From NCBI GenBank assembly GCA_050916095.1, contig CP050901.1, positions 3,038,001 through 3,102,000 on the forward strand: a stretch of 64,000 nucleotides of DNA, read 5' to 3'. Made by a program: the position numbers and the translations under genes. Below the pieces are notes generated by a model. The model was not told the origin of the DNA. It searched no databases and worked only from the letters and a program-made list of their open reading frames with translations. How positions within the stretch are numbered: the first letter of the stretch is position 1; the number at the start of each line of letters is the position of its first letter. This stretch comes from JANPCX01 sp050916095. GTDB taxonomy: Bacteria > Pseudomonadota > Gammaproteobacteria > Burkholderiales > Burkholderiaceae_C. Below, piece after piece: positions 1 to 8,689 of this stretch.

Positions 1-132
1 TTCGAATCAGTCTGCGGAGCCGCCACGGCACTCGCAGATCATGATGGATTTAATCCTGAGAAAGTGTCGGAACAGATGGCTAGAGCCTGCCGAATGTTCG
101 CTCCGAATGGGGTCACAGGTTCCATTCCATGA
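1..132 (+). CDS. possible 3' end of an unrecognised gene
   Basis: Reading from base 1 gives 43 open codons ending in TGA at 130-132, with a composition that could be genuine protein (FESVCGAATALADHDG and onward). The 5' part lies outside the window, so neither start nor family can be judged. It may be chance. From 133 to 188 I see no feature before the convergent helicase gene ends. Confidence 0.22.
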   Translation, partial: FESVCGAATALADHDGFNPEKVSEQMARACRMFAPNGVTGSIP

Positions 133-188
133 CCAAGGACAACACAATCTGATTGACCGCTGATTCAACGACCGAACCAATAGACGCC

Positions 189-2198
189 TCAATTCGGCCC
201 AGCCACCAGCGAGCCCAACCACTCCAGCGCCTCCTCCTCCGTCCCCAACACCCCCATAGGCGGCAACGCCTGCAACAAGCGCTTGCCGTAGTTCATTCCC
301 GCCAATCGCGAATCACACACCACGAGCAATCCCCGGTCTGTTTCGCTGCGGATCAGACGGCCAGCACCTTGTTTGAGTGACACGGCGGCTTCGGCCACGA
401 AGTAGTCGGCGAAGGCGTTGCGCCCTTGGGATTCGAGTCGCTGCACGCGGGCTTGCACCAAGGGGTCGTTGGGCGGTGGAAAAGGCAATTTGTCGATCAC
501 CACACATTGCAGCGCATCACCCGGCACATCAATTCCCTCCCAAAAACTTTGCGAGCCGACCAGCACCGAGTGTGGTTGCGATAAAAACTGCTGCATCAAT
601 TGGCGTTTGGGGCTGCTGCCTTGCATCAGCACGTCAATGTCCAAGCCGTTGGTTTGAAAGTACTGGCGCAGGTCTTCGGCAATGCTTTTGAGCGCCCGCA
701 ATGTGGTCGTCAGCACAAAAGTGCGACCGCCCAAGGCCTGGGCGCAGCGCGCGGCAAGCAGCGCCACAGCCTGCGGATGCGCAGCCTCGTTGGGTTTGGG
801 AAAACGGCGCGGCACGTAGATGCGTGCATGCTCCGCATAGGGAAAGGGACTGCCGACACGCAAACATTTTGCGTTGGACAAACCCGCGCCTTCGGTAAAC
901 CAAGTCAACGCGTCATCGTCACCCAGGGTGGCTGAAGTGAAGATCCATGCCTTGGGTGCGGCTGACATTTGTTCAGTGAGTGCATCGCGGATGTCCAGCG
1001 GCGACTCCACCAAACGTGCACTGTGCGGCCCGAGGTCGATCCAGCGCACTTGGCCCGCTGCGGCAGGCTGCATGAACTGCTCGGTGAGATGCGCCAGAGT
1101 CTGTGCCCGCTCCGCCAATTTGACGAAGTCCACCGACACATCCAACACCGCTTGCAGTGCCAGTTGCGCGGCGCGGGCGGCGTCGCCCAGCGCCTCTAGG
1201 CTATGCGCAAATTCAGGAAGGTTGCAGCGTTCGTCCCAGCGCAGCTTGATGGCACCGCGCACATCACCCAGGCGCCCGGCGCACACCAAACGCAGTTCTC
1301 GTGCCGTTTGTTCACAACGCTGCGACAGCACCTGCCAAGGCTGCAACCCACGCGCCTGTTGCAGCCCCAAAGCCAGCATGTCGCGCGAAAAATCAAGCAA
1401 CTGGGCCGTGCCCAGGGTGGAGCCCAGAAACTGCACGCCCGCATCGCTGAGCTGGTGGGCCTCGTCGAAGATGGCCACCTCCACCGTGGGCAAAAGCTCG
1501 GCCACGCCGGTGTCGCGCAGCGCCATGTCGGCAAAAAACAAGTGGTGGTTCACCACCACCACATCGGCGGCCATGGCTTCGCGCCGCGCTTTAACGACAT
1601 GGCAGCCTTGGTACTGTGGGCATTCCGTGCCAAGACAATTTTCCCGTGTGGAGGTCACGAGGGGAATCACGCTGCTGCGTTCGTCCAAACCTTCGAGTTC
1701 GGCCAGGTCACCGCTGCGGGTGCTGGTGGCCCACTGCTCAATCTTCGCAAGCGTTCGCACCGCCCAACGATCCGGCAGTTCAGCGGTTTGCCTGGCGAGG
1801 TTCAAACGGTGGGTGCACAAATAACTGCCACGCCCTTTGAGCAAGGCGGTGCTAACAGGCACATTCAGGGCCTGACGCAAACGCGGAATGTCACGCAGAA
1901 AAAGCTGGTCTTGCAGGCTTTTGGTGGCAGTGCTCACCAGGGTACGCTTACCCGACAGCAGCGCTGGTGCCAGGTAGGCATAGGTTTTGCCAACGCCGGT
2001 GCCCGCTTCAGCCACCAACGCCTCGCGCGCGTCAATGGCTGCAGCCACCGCCAATGCCAGTTGCAGTTGAACCTGGCGCTGCACATAACGTGGGTCGGCC
2101 TGAGCCAAGGCACCGGCAGATCCCAGGGCGGCTTCCACCGCGGCGCGCAAAGGACTCACAGACTCGGCCAAAACATCAGGCTGGCTCGGGTGGCTCAA
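189..2198 (-). CDS. ATP-dependent DNA helicase, DinG/YoaA family (XPD-like, Fe-S)
   Basis: A 669-residue superfamily 2 helicase of the XPD/DinG group, which unwinds DNA 5' to 3' and acts in replication and repair. Visible motifs are Walker A AEAGTGVGKT at about residues 63-72, four Cys that would ligate a 4Fe-4S cluster (about C128, C188, C193, C199), a DEAH box at about 245-248, a C-terminal SFWEGIDVPG motif and QGAGRLIRS (motif VI). The length is normal for the YoaA/DinG group. The start overlaps the end of the upstream DUF465 gene by 23 bases, so the two are probably co-transcribed. DinG and YoaA cannot be told apart with certainty here. Confidence 0.93.
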   Translation of the reverse strand: MSHPSQPDVLAESVSPLRAAVEAALGSAGALAQADPRYVQRQVQLQLALAVAAAIDAREALVAEAGTGVGKTYAYLAPALLSGKRTLVSTATKSLQDQLFLRDIPRLRQALNVPVSTALLKGRGSYLCTHRLNLARQTAELPDRWAVRTLAKIEQWATSTRSGDLAELEGLDERSSVIPLVTSTRENCLGTECPQYQGCHVVKARREAMAADVVVVNHHLFFADMALRDTGVAELLPTVEVAIFDEAHQLSDAGVQFLGSTLGTAQLLDFSRDMLALGLQQARGLQPWQVLSQRCEQTARELRLVCAGRLGDVRGAIKLRWDERCNLPEFAHSLEALGDAARAAQLALQAVLDVSVDFVKLAERAQTLAHLTEQFMQPAAAGQVRWIDLGPHSARLVESPLDIRDALTEQMSAAPKAWIFTSATLGDDDALTWFTEGAGLSNAKCLRVGSPFPYAEHARIYVPRRFPKPNEAAHPQAVALLAARCAQALGGRTFVLTTTLRALKSIAEDLRQYFQTNGLDIDVLMQGSSPKRQLMQQFLSQPHSVLVGSQSFWEGIDVPGDALQCVVIDKLPFPPPNDPLVQARVQRLESQGRNAFADYFVAEAAVSLKQGAGRLIRSETDRGLLVVCDSRLAGMNYGKRLLQALPPMGVLGTEEEALEWLGSLVAGPN

Positions 2199-2400
2199 GT
2201 GATGCTTCCAGGCGGGCTATTTGATCGCGCAGCAACAAGCGGCGCTTTTTGAGGCGACGAAGGCTCAGCTCGTCATCGGGGTTTTCCAGGCGTGAGCGGT
2301 CAATCAAACTGTCCAGGTCTGCATGCTCCATGCGCAGTTCGATCAATTGACGGTGGGGAGAGTGGAGGTTGTTTTCCATCGGAAACCGATGATCGGGCAT
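2176..2400 (-). CDS. DUF465 / YdcH-family small protein
   Basis: A short, highly charged, helical protein of about 74 residues with the pattern seen in YdcH/DUF465 proteins: a histidine/leucine-rich N-terminal part, then LRRLKKRRLLLRDQIARLE near the C-terminus. Its function in the family is unknown. I prefer the ATG at 2400, which has AAGG a few bases upstream; an in-frame ATG at 2379 and an upstream extension to 2427 are possible. The 3' end overlaps the helicase start, which suggests translational coupling. Confidence 0.75.
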   Translation of the reverse strand: MPDHRFPMENNLHSPHRQLIELRMEHADLDSLIDRSRLENPDDELSLRRLKKRRLLLRDQIARLEASLEPPEPA

Positions 2401-2485
2401 TTTGAACCTTGAAGGACAGGTTCTCATGATCGATGGTCACGGATATTGCCCATTGAATACGGCAAAACGATTATAGTTTTCGACC

Positions 2486-3256
2486 ATGAGCACCACAGCA
2501 ACGCTGAACTACCGACTCTCTGCTGCCACTGGCATACATCGCGGTGACAGGGCCTACCAGCAGGATCAAGTGGAAATCCTGGCCCATGACCGTGTCACCG
2601 GTTGCGCCATGGCGGTGCTGGCCGACGGCATGGGGGGTAAAAGTGGGGGCCGTAAGGCCTCTGATCAGGTGATACTCACGGCCCGTCAGTTGTTTGAGCG
2701 CTACTCTCCCAGCCAAGAAGAAGCCAGCGACACCCTGCGCTCTTTGGTGATGGAGGCGCACTTGATGATCAAACTCACCGCCATCACGTCGGAAGAAGAA
2801 CCTCACAGCACGGTAGCCGCCTACATCGTCACACCCAACCGCGAGTGCCAAATCATTCACGCGGGTGACTCCAGGGTGTACCACTTCCGCGGCGCTGACA
2901 TGGTCGCCCGCACCATTGACCACTCGTTTGTACAACGGCTGGTGGATGAAGGCCAAATTTCCGAAGACGAGGCGAACACCCATCCCCAATCCAACCTGCT
3001 GACCGGTTGCCTGGGCACGACGCAAGACCCGCCCATCACCATCGACCGTGTGGACCGATTAGAAATCGGCGACAGCCTGATGGCCTGCAGTGATGGTCTG
3101 TGGCATTACTTCACTCCAAAGGAGATGGGAGCCATCGTGCACGCTCTTCCTCCGCGTGAAGCCAGCGAAATGTTGATCAGCAAAGCCCGCCAGCGGGCCC
3201 GTGGCGGTGGCGACAACCTGTCGCTGGCCCTGATTCGGGTTGATCCGCTGAAGTAG
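2486..3256 (+). CDS. PP2C-family protein serine/threonine phosphatase
   Basis: A 256-residue PPM/PP2C-type metal-dependent phosphatase that would remove phosphate from Ser/Thr residues. Visible motifs are GDRAYQQDQ (about 20-28), the metal-binding LADGMGGKSGG (about 45-55), HAGDSRVYHFRG, the C-terminal CSDGLWHYF and GGGDNLSLALIRV. There is no membrane segment or extra domain, so it is a stand-alone cytoplasmic catalytic domain. No partner kinase lies beside it. It is divergent from the DUF465-helicase pair and convergent with the next gene. Stand-alone PP2Cs in proteobacteria often pair with type VI secretion kinases, but nothing here supports that. Confidence 0.9.
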   Translation: MSTTATLNYRLSAATGIHRGDRAYQQDQVEILAHDRVTGCAMAVLADGMGGKSGGRKASDQVILTARQLFERYSPSQEEASDTLRSLVMEAHLMIKLTAITSEEEPHSTVAAYIVTPNRECQIIHAGDSRVYHFRGADMVARTIDHSFVQRLVDEGQISEDEANTHPQSNLLTGCLGTTQDPPITIDRVDRLEIGDSLMACSDGLWHYFTPKEMGAIVHALPPREASEMLISKARQRARGGGDNLSLALIRVDPLK

Positions 3257-3257
3257 T

Positions 3258-3884
3258 TCAAGAGTTTGATGCAGCGGGCGGCACTTTCAGTGCGGCGGGG
3301 GGTGGTTTTCCCGATGCCGCTTTATCTGCGTTTCTTTTCTCCACTTCTGCCTTGCGGCGCTGTGCGGTTTCCAGCTTCTGTCGCTGTGACTTCACTCGCT
3401 GGTCCGCCTCAAACTGTGCGGCCGCCTGCTTTTGTGCACGTTGGCGATCCAGTTGAATTTGCTGTTCCGGTGACACCGTCTGGCGAGAAGAAGGCCGGGG
3501 TTTCTTCGGTGCGGATGCCGACTCATCAACCGCAGTGGGATCGGTACCCGACAGGCCGACATCGCGCTTGCTTTGAGCAGCTTTTTCCTCTTGCTCGGCA
3601 CGACGCTGAGCTGCACGCTGCTGCCTGTTTGCATCGTCCAGCAGAATCTCCTGCTGCCTCAGCGGTGTGATCGCATCACGATGAGCCTTTCGTGCCGCTT
3701 CGACACAGGCTGTCACAGCGAAACGTGCATTGCACGCTTGTTCCTGTTCCCGTAAACGTTGGTCCGCAGCCATTCGTTCTTGCGCAATTCGGGCTCTCTC
3801 GGCCGACGTGTCCACTTGGGCTTGGGTGAGCGGCACCGCCAAAACCCACAACCACAGCAGCACCAGACCACGCAGGCAACTCAT
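3258..3884 (-). CDS. exported coiled-coil protein of unknown function
   Basis: A 208-residue protein with an N-terminal signal peptide (hydrophobic LRGLVLLWLWVLAVPLTQAQ, likely cleavage after AQA/AQ near residue 22). The rest is low-complexity, rich in Gln, Arg, Lys, Glu and Ala, and predicted coiled coil, with two Cys (CNARFAVTACVEAARKAH) that could form a disulfide. The C-terminus is Pro/Ala-rich. It overlaps the stop of zapE by ATGA, so translation is probably coupled to zapE. The family appears restricted to related bacteria; I do not recognise a function. A periplasmic structural or cell-envelope role is only a guess. Confidence 0.75.
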   Translation of the reverse strand: MSCLRGLVLLWLWVLAVPLTQAQVDTSAERARIAQERMAADQRLREQEQACNARFAVTACVEAARKAHRDAITPLRQQEILLDDANRQQRAAQRRAEQEEKAAQSKRDVGLSGTDPTAVDESASAPKKPRPSSRQTVSPEQQIQLDRQRAQKQAAAQFEADQRVKSQRQKLETAQRRKAEVEKRNADKAASGKPPPAALKVPPAASNS

Positions 3885-4984
3885 GTCAGCCCCGTGTCCA
3901 CATCGCGTCGCGCCAGCACCAAAAACTCACTCGACTGCATTTCGTGCAGACGGGATACGGTACGCGGAAACTCGTGGGCCATGGGCCCCTCGGTGTAAAG
4001 CAATTCCGGCTCCACTTCGGCAGACAAGATCAACTTCACGCGGCGGTCGTAAAGCACGTCCACCAGCCAGGTGAACCTCCGCGCTTCGGACGCCAAACGC
4101 GGCGACATCTGAGGCACACCGGAAAGCAATACGGTGTGAAACTGCGAGGCCAGTTCCAGGTAATCGTTCTGCGAGCGCGGGCCCGCACACAGCTCTTTGA
4201 AATCGAACCACACCACACCACCCGCTTTGCGGCGAGCACGCAAGGTGCGGTGTTCAATGCGCATCACAGGCGTTTCTTCTTTGGTTTCGATCAACTGCTC
4301 AAATGCGGTGGTCATGGCCGCCTCGGCGACCGGACCCAAGGGGGAATGGTAAAAATTCACCTGGGCCAAGGTGCGTTGGCGGTAGTCCGTACCCGCGTCC
4401 ACATTGATCACCTCCAAATTTTTCTTCAGCAGCTCGATCGCCGGCAAGATGCGGTCCCGGTGCAAGCCATTGGGGTAGAGCCCATCAGGGTGAAAGTTGG
4501 AGGTGGTGACGATGCTGACTCGAAACTCCACCAGCGCTTCCAGCAGCTTGTAGAGAATCATCGCGTCCGTCACGTCGGCCACGTGGAACTCGTCAAAACA
4601 AATCAAGCGGTAGCGACGCGACATGCGGTGACCCAACTCATGCAGCGGGTTCACTGTGCCATGCAACTCGGCCAACTCACGGTGCACCTCGCGCATGAAT
4701 TCGTGGAAGTGCAAACGGGCTTTGCGTTTTAAGGGAACGGCTTGGAAAAAGCAGTCCATCAAAAAACTTTTGCCTCGCCCCACCCCGCCATACATGTAAA
4801 CACCACGCGGCAGCGGTGGGCGTGTGCCGAATAACTTGCCGATGGTGCTGCGGCGGCGCTGCACATACACGGCCCACTCGTCGGCACATCGTTGTAACGC
4901 AGCTACCGCACGCAGTTGGGCTGCGTCGCTTTGGTAGCCACGCTCCAGCAAAGTTTGGTGGTAAAGCTCGGATACGGAGATCAT
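3881..4984 (-). CDS. zapE: cell division ATPase ZapE (AFG1-like)
   Basis: An AFG1/LACE1-type AAA+ ATPase of about 367 residues, known in E. coli as ZapE, a factor acting at the division ring under stress. Walker A GGVGRGKSF lies near residue 66-74 and is followed by LMDCFF. Walker B is LICFDEFHVADVTDAMIL, and a sensor region TTSNFHPDGLYPNGL follows. The full family length is present. I chose the ATG at 4984; the codon two residues further upstream is TTG. The stop overlaps the ATG of the coiled-coil exported gene. The gene lies directly downstream of the odh-lpdA operon, separated by a terminator and a REP-like repeat. Confidence 0.95.
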   Translation of the reverse strand: MISVSELYHQTLLERGYQSDAAQLRAVAALQRCADEWAVYVQRRRSTIGKLFGTRPPLPRGVYMYGGVGRGKSFLMDCFFQAVPLKRKARLHFHEFMREVHRELAELHGTVNPLHELGHRMSRRYRLICFDEFHVADVTDAMILYKLLEALVEFRVSIVTTSNFHPDGLYPNGLHRDRILPAIELLKKNLEVINVDAGTDYRQRTLAQVNFYHSPLGPVAEAAMTTAFEQLIETKEETPVMRIEHRTLRARRKAGGVVWFDFKELCAGPRSQNDYLELASQFHTVLLSGVPQMSPRLASEARRFTWLVDVLYDRRVKLILSAEVEPELLYTEGPMAHEFPRTVSRLHEMQSSEFLVLARRDVDTGLT

Positions 4985-5033
4985 GTACAACGCTCAACAC
5001 AAAACTCGACCAGCGGCATTCCTCACCCCTTAT

Positions 5034-5140
5034 CCGTTCGCCCTGAGCCTGTCGAAGGGCAGCACGCGCCACCGCGCAGGGCTTCGACAGATCCCGTCCT
5101 GAGCACCGTCGAAGGGCCAGCCCGAACGGAGTCGAGGGTG
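5034..5140. repeat. REP-like palindromic repeat cluster
   Basis: Several inverted copies of a unit containing CCTGAGC(C/A)..GTCGAAGGGC lie here, alternating with GGGCTTCGACAG and GCCCGAACGGAGTCGAGGG. The arms can pair into hairpins. I recognise this as a common extragenic palindrome of Comamonadaceae genomes; that is recollection, not a search result. It fills most of the gap between lpdA and zapE and could act as a transcriptional boundary. Confidence 0.7.
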
Positions 5141-5175
5141 GTTGAGGAACATCTCCAACAAACCATTACAAAGAA

Positions 5176-5206
5176 GAACGGGGCGCCCATTCCGGTCGCC
5201 CCGCTG
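5176..5206 (-). terminator. rho-independent terminator after lpdA
   Basis: On the minus strand CGGGGCG pairs with CGCCCCG across an 10-base loop, followed by TTCTTCTTTG. It lies about 20 bases after the lpdA stop and would end the odhA-odhB-lpdA transcript. Confidence 0.65.
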
Positions 5207-5227
5207 CACCTCATGGTTTCATCCCGC

Positions 5228-6656
5228 TCAGAAGTTGAGCGTGCGCTTGTCCACCGCCAAAGCGGCTTCTTTGGTCGCTTCGCTCAAGGACGGGTGGGCG
5301 TGGCAAATGCGGGCGATGTCCTCGGCTGAAGCTTTGAACTCCATCGCCACCACAGCTTCCGCAATCAACTCCGAGGCTTGCGGGCCAACGATGTGCACAC
5401 CCAAGATTTCGTCCGTGGTCGCATCGGCCAGAAACTTCACCATGCCGGTGGTGTCGCCCAAAGCCCGTGCGCGGCCATTGGCCAGGAAGGGGAAGCTACC
5501 TGCCTTGTAAGCGCGCCCTGAGGCTTTGAGTTGCTGCTCGGTTTGGCCGACCCAGGCGATTTCGGGCGAGGTGTAGATCACCCAAGGAATGGTGTTGAAG
5601 TTGACGTGCCCATGCTGGCCGGCAATGCGCTCGGCCACGGCCACGCCCTCTTCTTCCGCCTTGTGCGCCAGCATGGGGCCACGCACCACATCGCCCACTG
5701 CCCACACATTAGGGAGGTTGGTTTTGCAATTGTCGTCCACCACGATGGCGCCGCGTTCGTCGAGCTTCAAACCCACGGCTTCAGGGGCCAAGCCGATGGT
5801 GTTGGCCACACGGCCAATCGACACGATGAGCTTGTCCACGGCCAAGGTTTTGGCTTCGCCGGTAGCGCTGGTGTAGGCGATGCTCACGCCCTTCTTGGCC
5901 GACTTGATGTCACCAATCTTCACGCCCAACTCAATCTTCAAGCCTTGTTTGGTGAAGGCCTTGTGGGCTTCTTTGGCGATCTGTTCATCCACGGCACCCA
6001 GGAAGGTGGGCAGGCCTTCGAGGATGGTGACCTCGGCGCCCAAACGACGCCAGACCGAGCCCATTTCCAGACCGATCACGCCCGCGCCAATCACGCCCAA
6101 AGTTTTGGGCACAGCGCCAACCCGCAGGGCACCGTCGTTGGACAAGATGTTTTCTTCGTCAAACGGTGCACCGGGCAACTGGCGCGCATTGGAGCCCGTC
6201 GCCACGATGATGTGTTTGCCAGTCAACGATTCCTCTTTGGCCCCGGCCACTTTGATTTCGTAACCACCCTCGACCTGCTTCACGAACGAGCCGCGCCCGT
6301 GGAAGAAGCTGATCTTGTTCTTTTTGAACAGGTACAAGATGCCGTCGTTGTTTTGTTTGACGACGTTGTCCTTGCGGGAGAGCATCTTGACCACGTCCAT
6401 GCTCAGGTTGGACAAGCCAATGCCGTGGTCGGCAAAGTGGTGAGCGGCTTGTTCATAGTGCTCGCTCGATTGCAGCAACGCTTTGCTGGGGATGCAGCCA
6501 ACATTGGTGCAGGTGCCACCCGGTGCCGGGCCGCCCTTGTCGTTTTTCCATTCGTCGATGCAAGCGGTTTTCATGCCGAGCTGGGCGGCGCGGATGGCGG
6601 CGATGTAGCCACCGGGGGCCGCCGCCGATGACGATGACGTCGAATTGGTTACTCAT
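5228..6656 (-). CDS. lpdA: dihydrolipoyl dehydrogenase (E3), one frameshift
   Basis: The E3 flavoprotein of 2-oxoglutarate dehydrogenase, which reoxidises dihydrolipoamide with NAD+. The start is MSNQFDVIVIGGGP; then the reading frame breaks and resumes with the expected IAAIRAAQLGMKTACIDEW. The break is at a run of five G (plus strand 6614-6618) where four are expected. With that base removed the protein is about 475 residues, normal for the family. It has the redox pair GGTCTNVGCIPSKALL, a second Rossmann motif GAGVIGLEMGSVW and the active-site HAHPSLSEATKEA. A start at MKTACIDEW would lose the FAD-binding motif, so this is a sequencing error or a very recent mutation, not an alternative start. 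Confidence 0.9.
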
Positions 6657-6697
6657 CATTTAAAAATGCTTTCAGATTGAATTTTGGTCAGAGCGGT

Positions 6698-6892
6698 TCA
6701 GCGAGAGAGTTTCTTTTCCATAAAAAAGATGGACAGCCCGAAGACAACCACAAAAAGGCCAATCAGGTAGGGAAGCGCTGTTTCGTACTGCATTTCGGGA
6801 GAAATTTCACCCAACAGTATGAGCGCCACAAACGAAACGAGGACGGCGAACAACAGCGAAAGCGTGACGATGACAGCGTGCCTCACTTCCAT
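6698..6892 (-). CDS. small two-helix membrane protein (islet gene 2)
   Basis: Starting at MEVRHAV (ATG 6890-6892) this is a 64-residue protein with two hydrophobic segments, about residues 5-27 and 40-58, and a basic tail MEKKLSR; both ends are predicted cytoplasmic or both periplasmic. It overlaps the end of the preceding gene by 10 bases, so the two are translationally coupled. The stretch is AT-richer than its neighbours by eye. The family is unknown to me. The coupling to a possible hydrolase makes an immunity or membrane-anchoring role thinkable, but that is inference. Confidence 0.6.
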   Translation of the reverse strand: MEVRHAVIVTLSLLFAVLVSFVALILLGEISPEMQYETALPYLIGLFVVVFGLSIFFMEKKLSR

Positions 6893-7290
6893 CTCACCGG
6901 GCAGTTCGTAATGATTGACTCTTTGGAACCACCAGCCGCAAAAATTTCCTCGACGTACGAGGCACAGTTGTTTGGAATTACAAGCCATCGCCAGTTCTTG
7001 GCACTCAGTTCTTCTAGTTTTTCTTGTGCTCCGGCAGGATTCGTGAGTGGTACGAACCGTCGAAAAAGCTCCCTTTTTTTGTTCTCTCTAAGGTATTTGC
7101 GATATCCACCCTCTGGCATGTACCACGGGCGTCCATTCAATCCATCAACATGGAAGTAAAAATCACCCGCATTCAGAATCGCGTGGCCGCAGACGTTCGG
7201 CCCACTGCCGCTGACGATCACGAGATGTGATCGCCCCCAATCAAACGGAACAGCCAAGCACGAATTCATTTTTTCGCCCAGATATGCCAT
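6883..7290 (-). CDS. unknown protein, possible permuted NlpC/P60-like hydrolase (islet gene 1)
   Basis: A 135-residue protein with a good start: GGAG about 8 bases before the ATG at 7290. It has no signal peptide. The middle has CGHAIL (C34, H36) and YFHVDGL (H47). The C-terminal part has PNNCASYVEEIFAAGG, with N107, N108 and C109 at the start of a helix. A His strand before an N-C helix is the order seen in permuted papain-like NlpC/P60 and LRAT-type hydrolases; I infer but cannot prove such a fold. Similar short proteins occur among polymorphic or type VI effectors, as far as I recall. It is inserted between odhB and lpdA with a coupled small membrane protein downstream. Confidence 0.6.
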   Translation of the reverse strand: MAYLGEKMNSCLAVPFDWGRSHLVIVSGSGPNVCGHAILNAGDFYFHVDGLNGRPWYMPEGGYRKYLRENKKRELFRRFVPLTNPAGAQEKLEELSAKNWRWLVIPNNCASYVEEIFAAGGSKESIITNCPVRWK

Positions 7291-7341
7291 CGCTCACTCC
7301 CTAAATTTCACAGATACCAATCAACGAAATTCAACGAACTA

Positions 7342-8605
7342 TCAGATGTCAAACAACAAACGAGCCGGATCTTCCAGCGCTTCTTTCATGGCCACCAGGC
7401 CCGAGCACGGCTTCGCGACCGTCGATGATGCGGTGGTCATAGGACATGGCGAGGTAGTTGATGGGACGCACGACGACCACACCGTTTTCGACCACGGCGC
7501 GGTCTTTGGTGGCGTGCACGCCGAGAATCGCCGACTGCGGTGGGTTGATGATGGGGGTGGACAGCATGGAGCCGAACACACCGCCGTTGGAGATGGAGAA
7601 GGTGCCGCCGGTCATTTCTTCAATGCCCAGCTTGCCGTCTTTGGCTTTTTGGCCGTACTCGGCGATCTTCTTCTCGATGTCGGCAAAACTCATCTGGTCG
7701 GCATTACGCAGAATCGGAACCACCAAACCGCGTGGCGAACCCACGGCAATGCCGATGTCGAAATAGCCGTGATAAACGATGTCGTTGCCATCAACCGAGG
7801 CATTGAGCACGGGGTATTTCTTGAGCGCGGCCACAGCGGCTTTCACGAAGAAGCTCATGAAGCCAATCTTCACGCCGTGTTCTTTCTCGAACTTTTCCTG
7901 GAAGCGCTTGCGCATTTCCATCACCGGGGCCATGTTGACCTCGTTGAAGGTGGTGAGGATGGCGTTGGTGGCTTGCGATTGCAGCAAACGCTCGGCCACG
8001 CGGGCACGCAGGCGGCTCATCGGTACACGTTGCTCTGGGCGGTCACCGAGGTTCATGCTGACAGGTGCAGCGACGGTGGGCAAGGCCGGTTTGGCGGCCA
8101 CTGCGGGTGCAGCGGCAACAGGCGAAGCCGGTTTGGCACCCGAGGCCAAAGCGCCGAGCACATCACCCTTGGTCACGCGGCCATCTTTGCCGGTGCCAGC
8201 GACAGAACCTGCGGCCAATGCGTTGTCGGCCATCAATTTGGCGGCGGCAGGCATGGCCACGTCGCTCTTGGAGCCACCGGTGGCAGCGGCAGCCGCAACG
8301 GGTGCTGGTGCAGCGGCGGCGGGCGCGGCTGCTGGTGCGGAGGCAGGCGCTGCCGACGCCTTGCCTTCGGTGTCAATGCGCGCAATAACTTCATCGGCGA
8401 CGCAGCTGGAGCCATCACCCTTGACATGCTCGGCCATGATGCCGGCGGCGGGTGCTGGCACTTCCAACACGACTTTGTCGGTTTCGATTTCAACCAGGAT
8501 TTCATCCATTGCCACGGCTTCGCCGGGCTTTTTCTTCCACTGCAAGAGGGTGGCTTCTGCCACGGATTCAGAGAGTTGCGGAACTTTGACGTCTACGATG
8601 GCCAT
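7342..8605 (-). CDS. odhB: dihydrolipoyllysine succinyltransferase (E2), one frameshift near the C-terminus
   Basis: The E2 core of 2-oxoglutarate dehydrogenase, which transfers succinyl from lipoamide to CoA. I chose MAIVDVKVPQ at 8605. Domains in order are a lipoyl domain with EIETDKVVLEVPAPAAG, an Ala-rich linker, a peripheral-subunit binding domain (MPAAAKLMADN..GTGKDGRVTKGDV) and the catalytic domain ending in SYDHRIIDGREAVLG. The frame then breaks at three C (plus strand 7400-7402, two expected) and resumes as VAMKEALEDPARLLFDI, stopping at 7342. The corrected length is about 420 residues. In related genomes lpdA follows directly; here a two-gene islet lies between. Confidence 0.92.
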
Positions 8606-8689
8606 GTTGTGTTCTTTCAATGAGTTCGGGTGTAAGCCTGCCCGTGCAGTGCGCGTGGGTAGCTCGGCGCGCGCGGGCAAAACCTAAGT

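Noticed and set aside
1203..2252. 349-codon open frame opposite the helicase gene
   Set aside because: Antisense shadow of a recognised gene, with low-complexity composition and no ribosome site.
5142..5510. Plus-strand frame overlapping the lpdA terminator and lpdA
   Set aside because: Antisense to lpdA, with no recognisable features.
6453..6659. Short 68-codon gene before lpdA
   Set aside because: It is the true N-terminus of lpdA displaced by the extra G, followed by out-of-frame sequence, not a separate gene.
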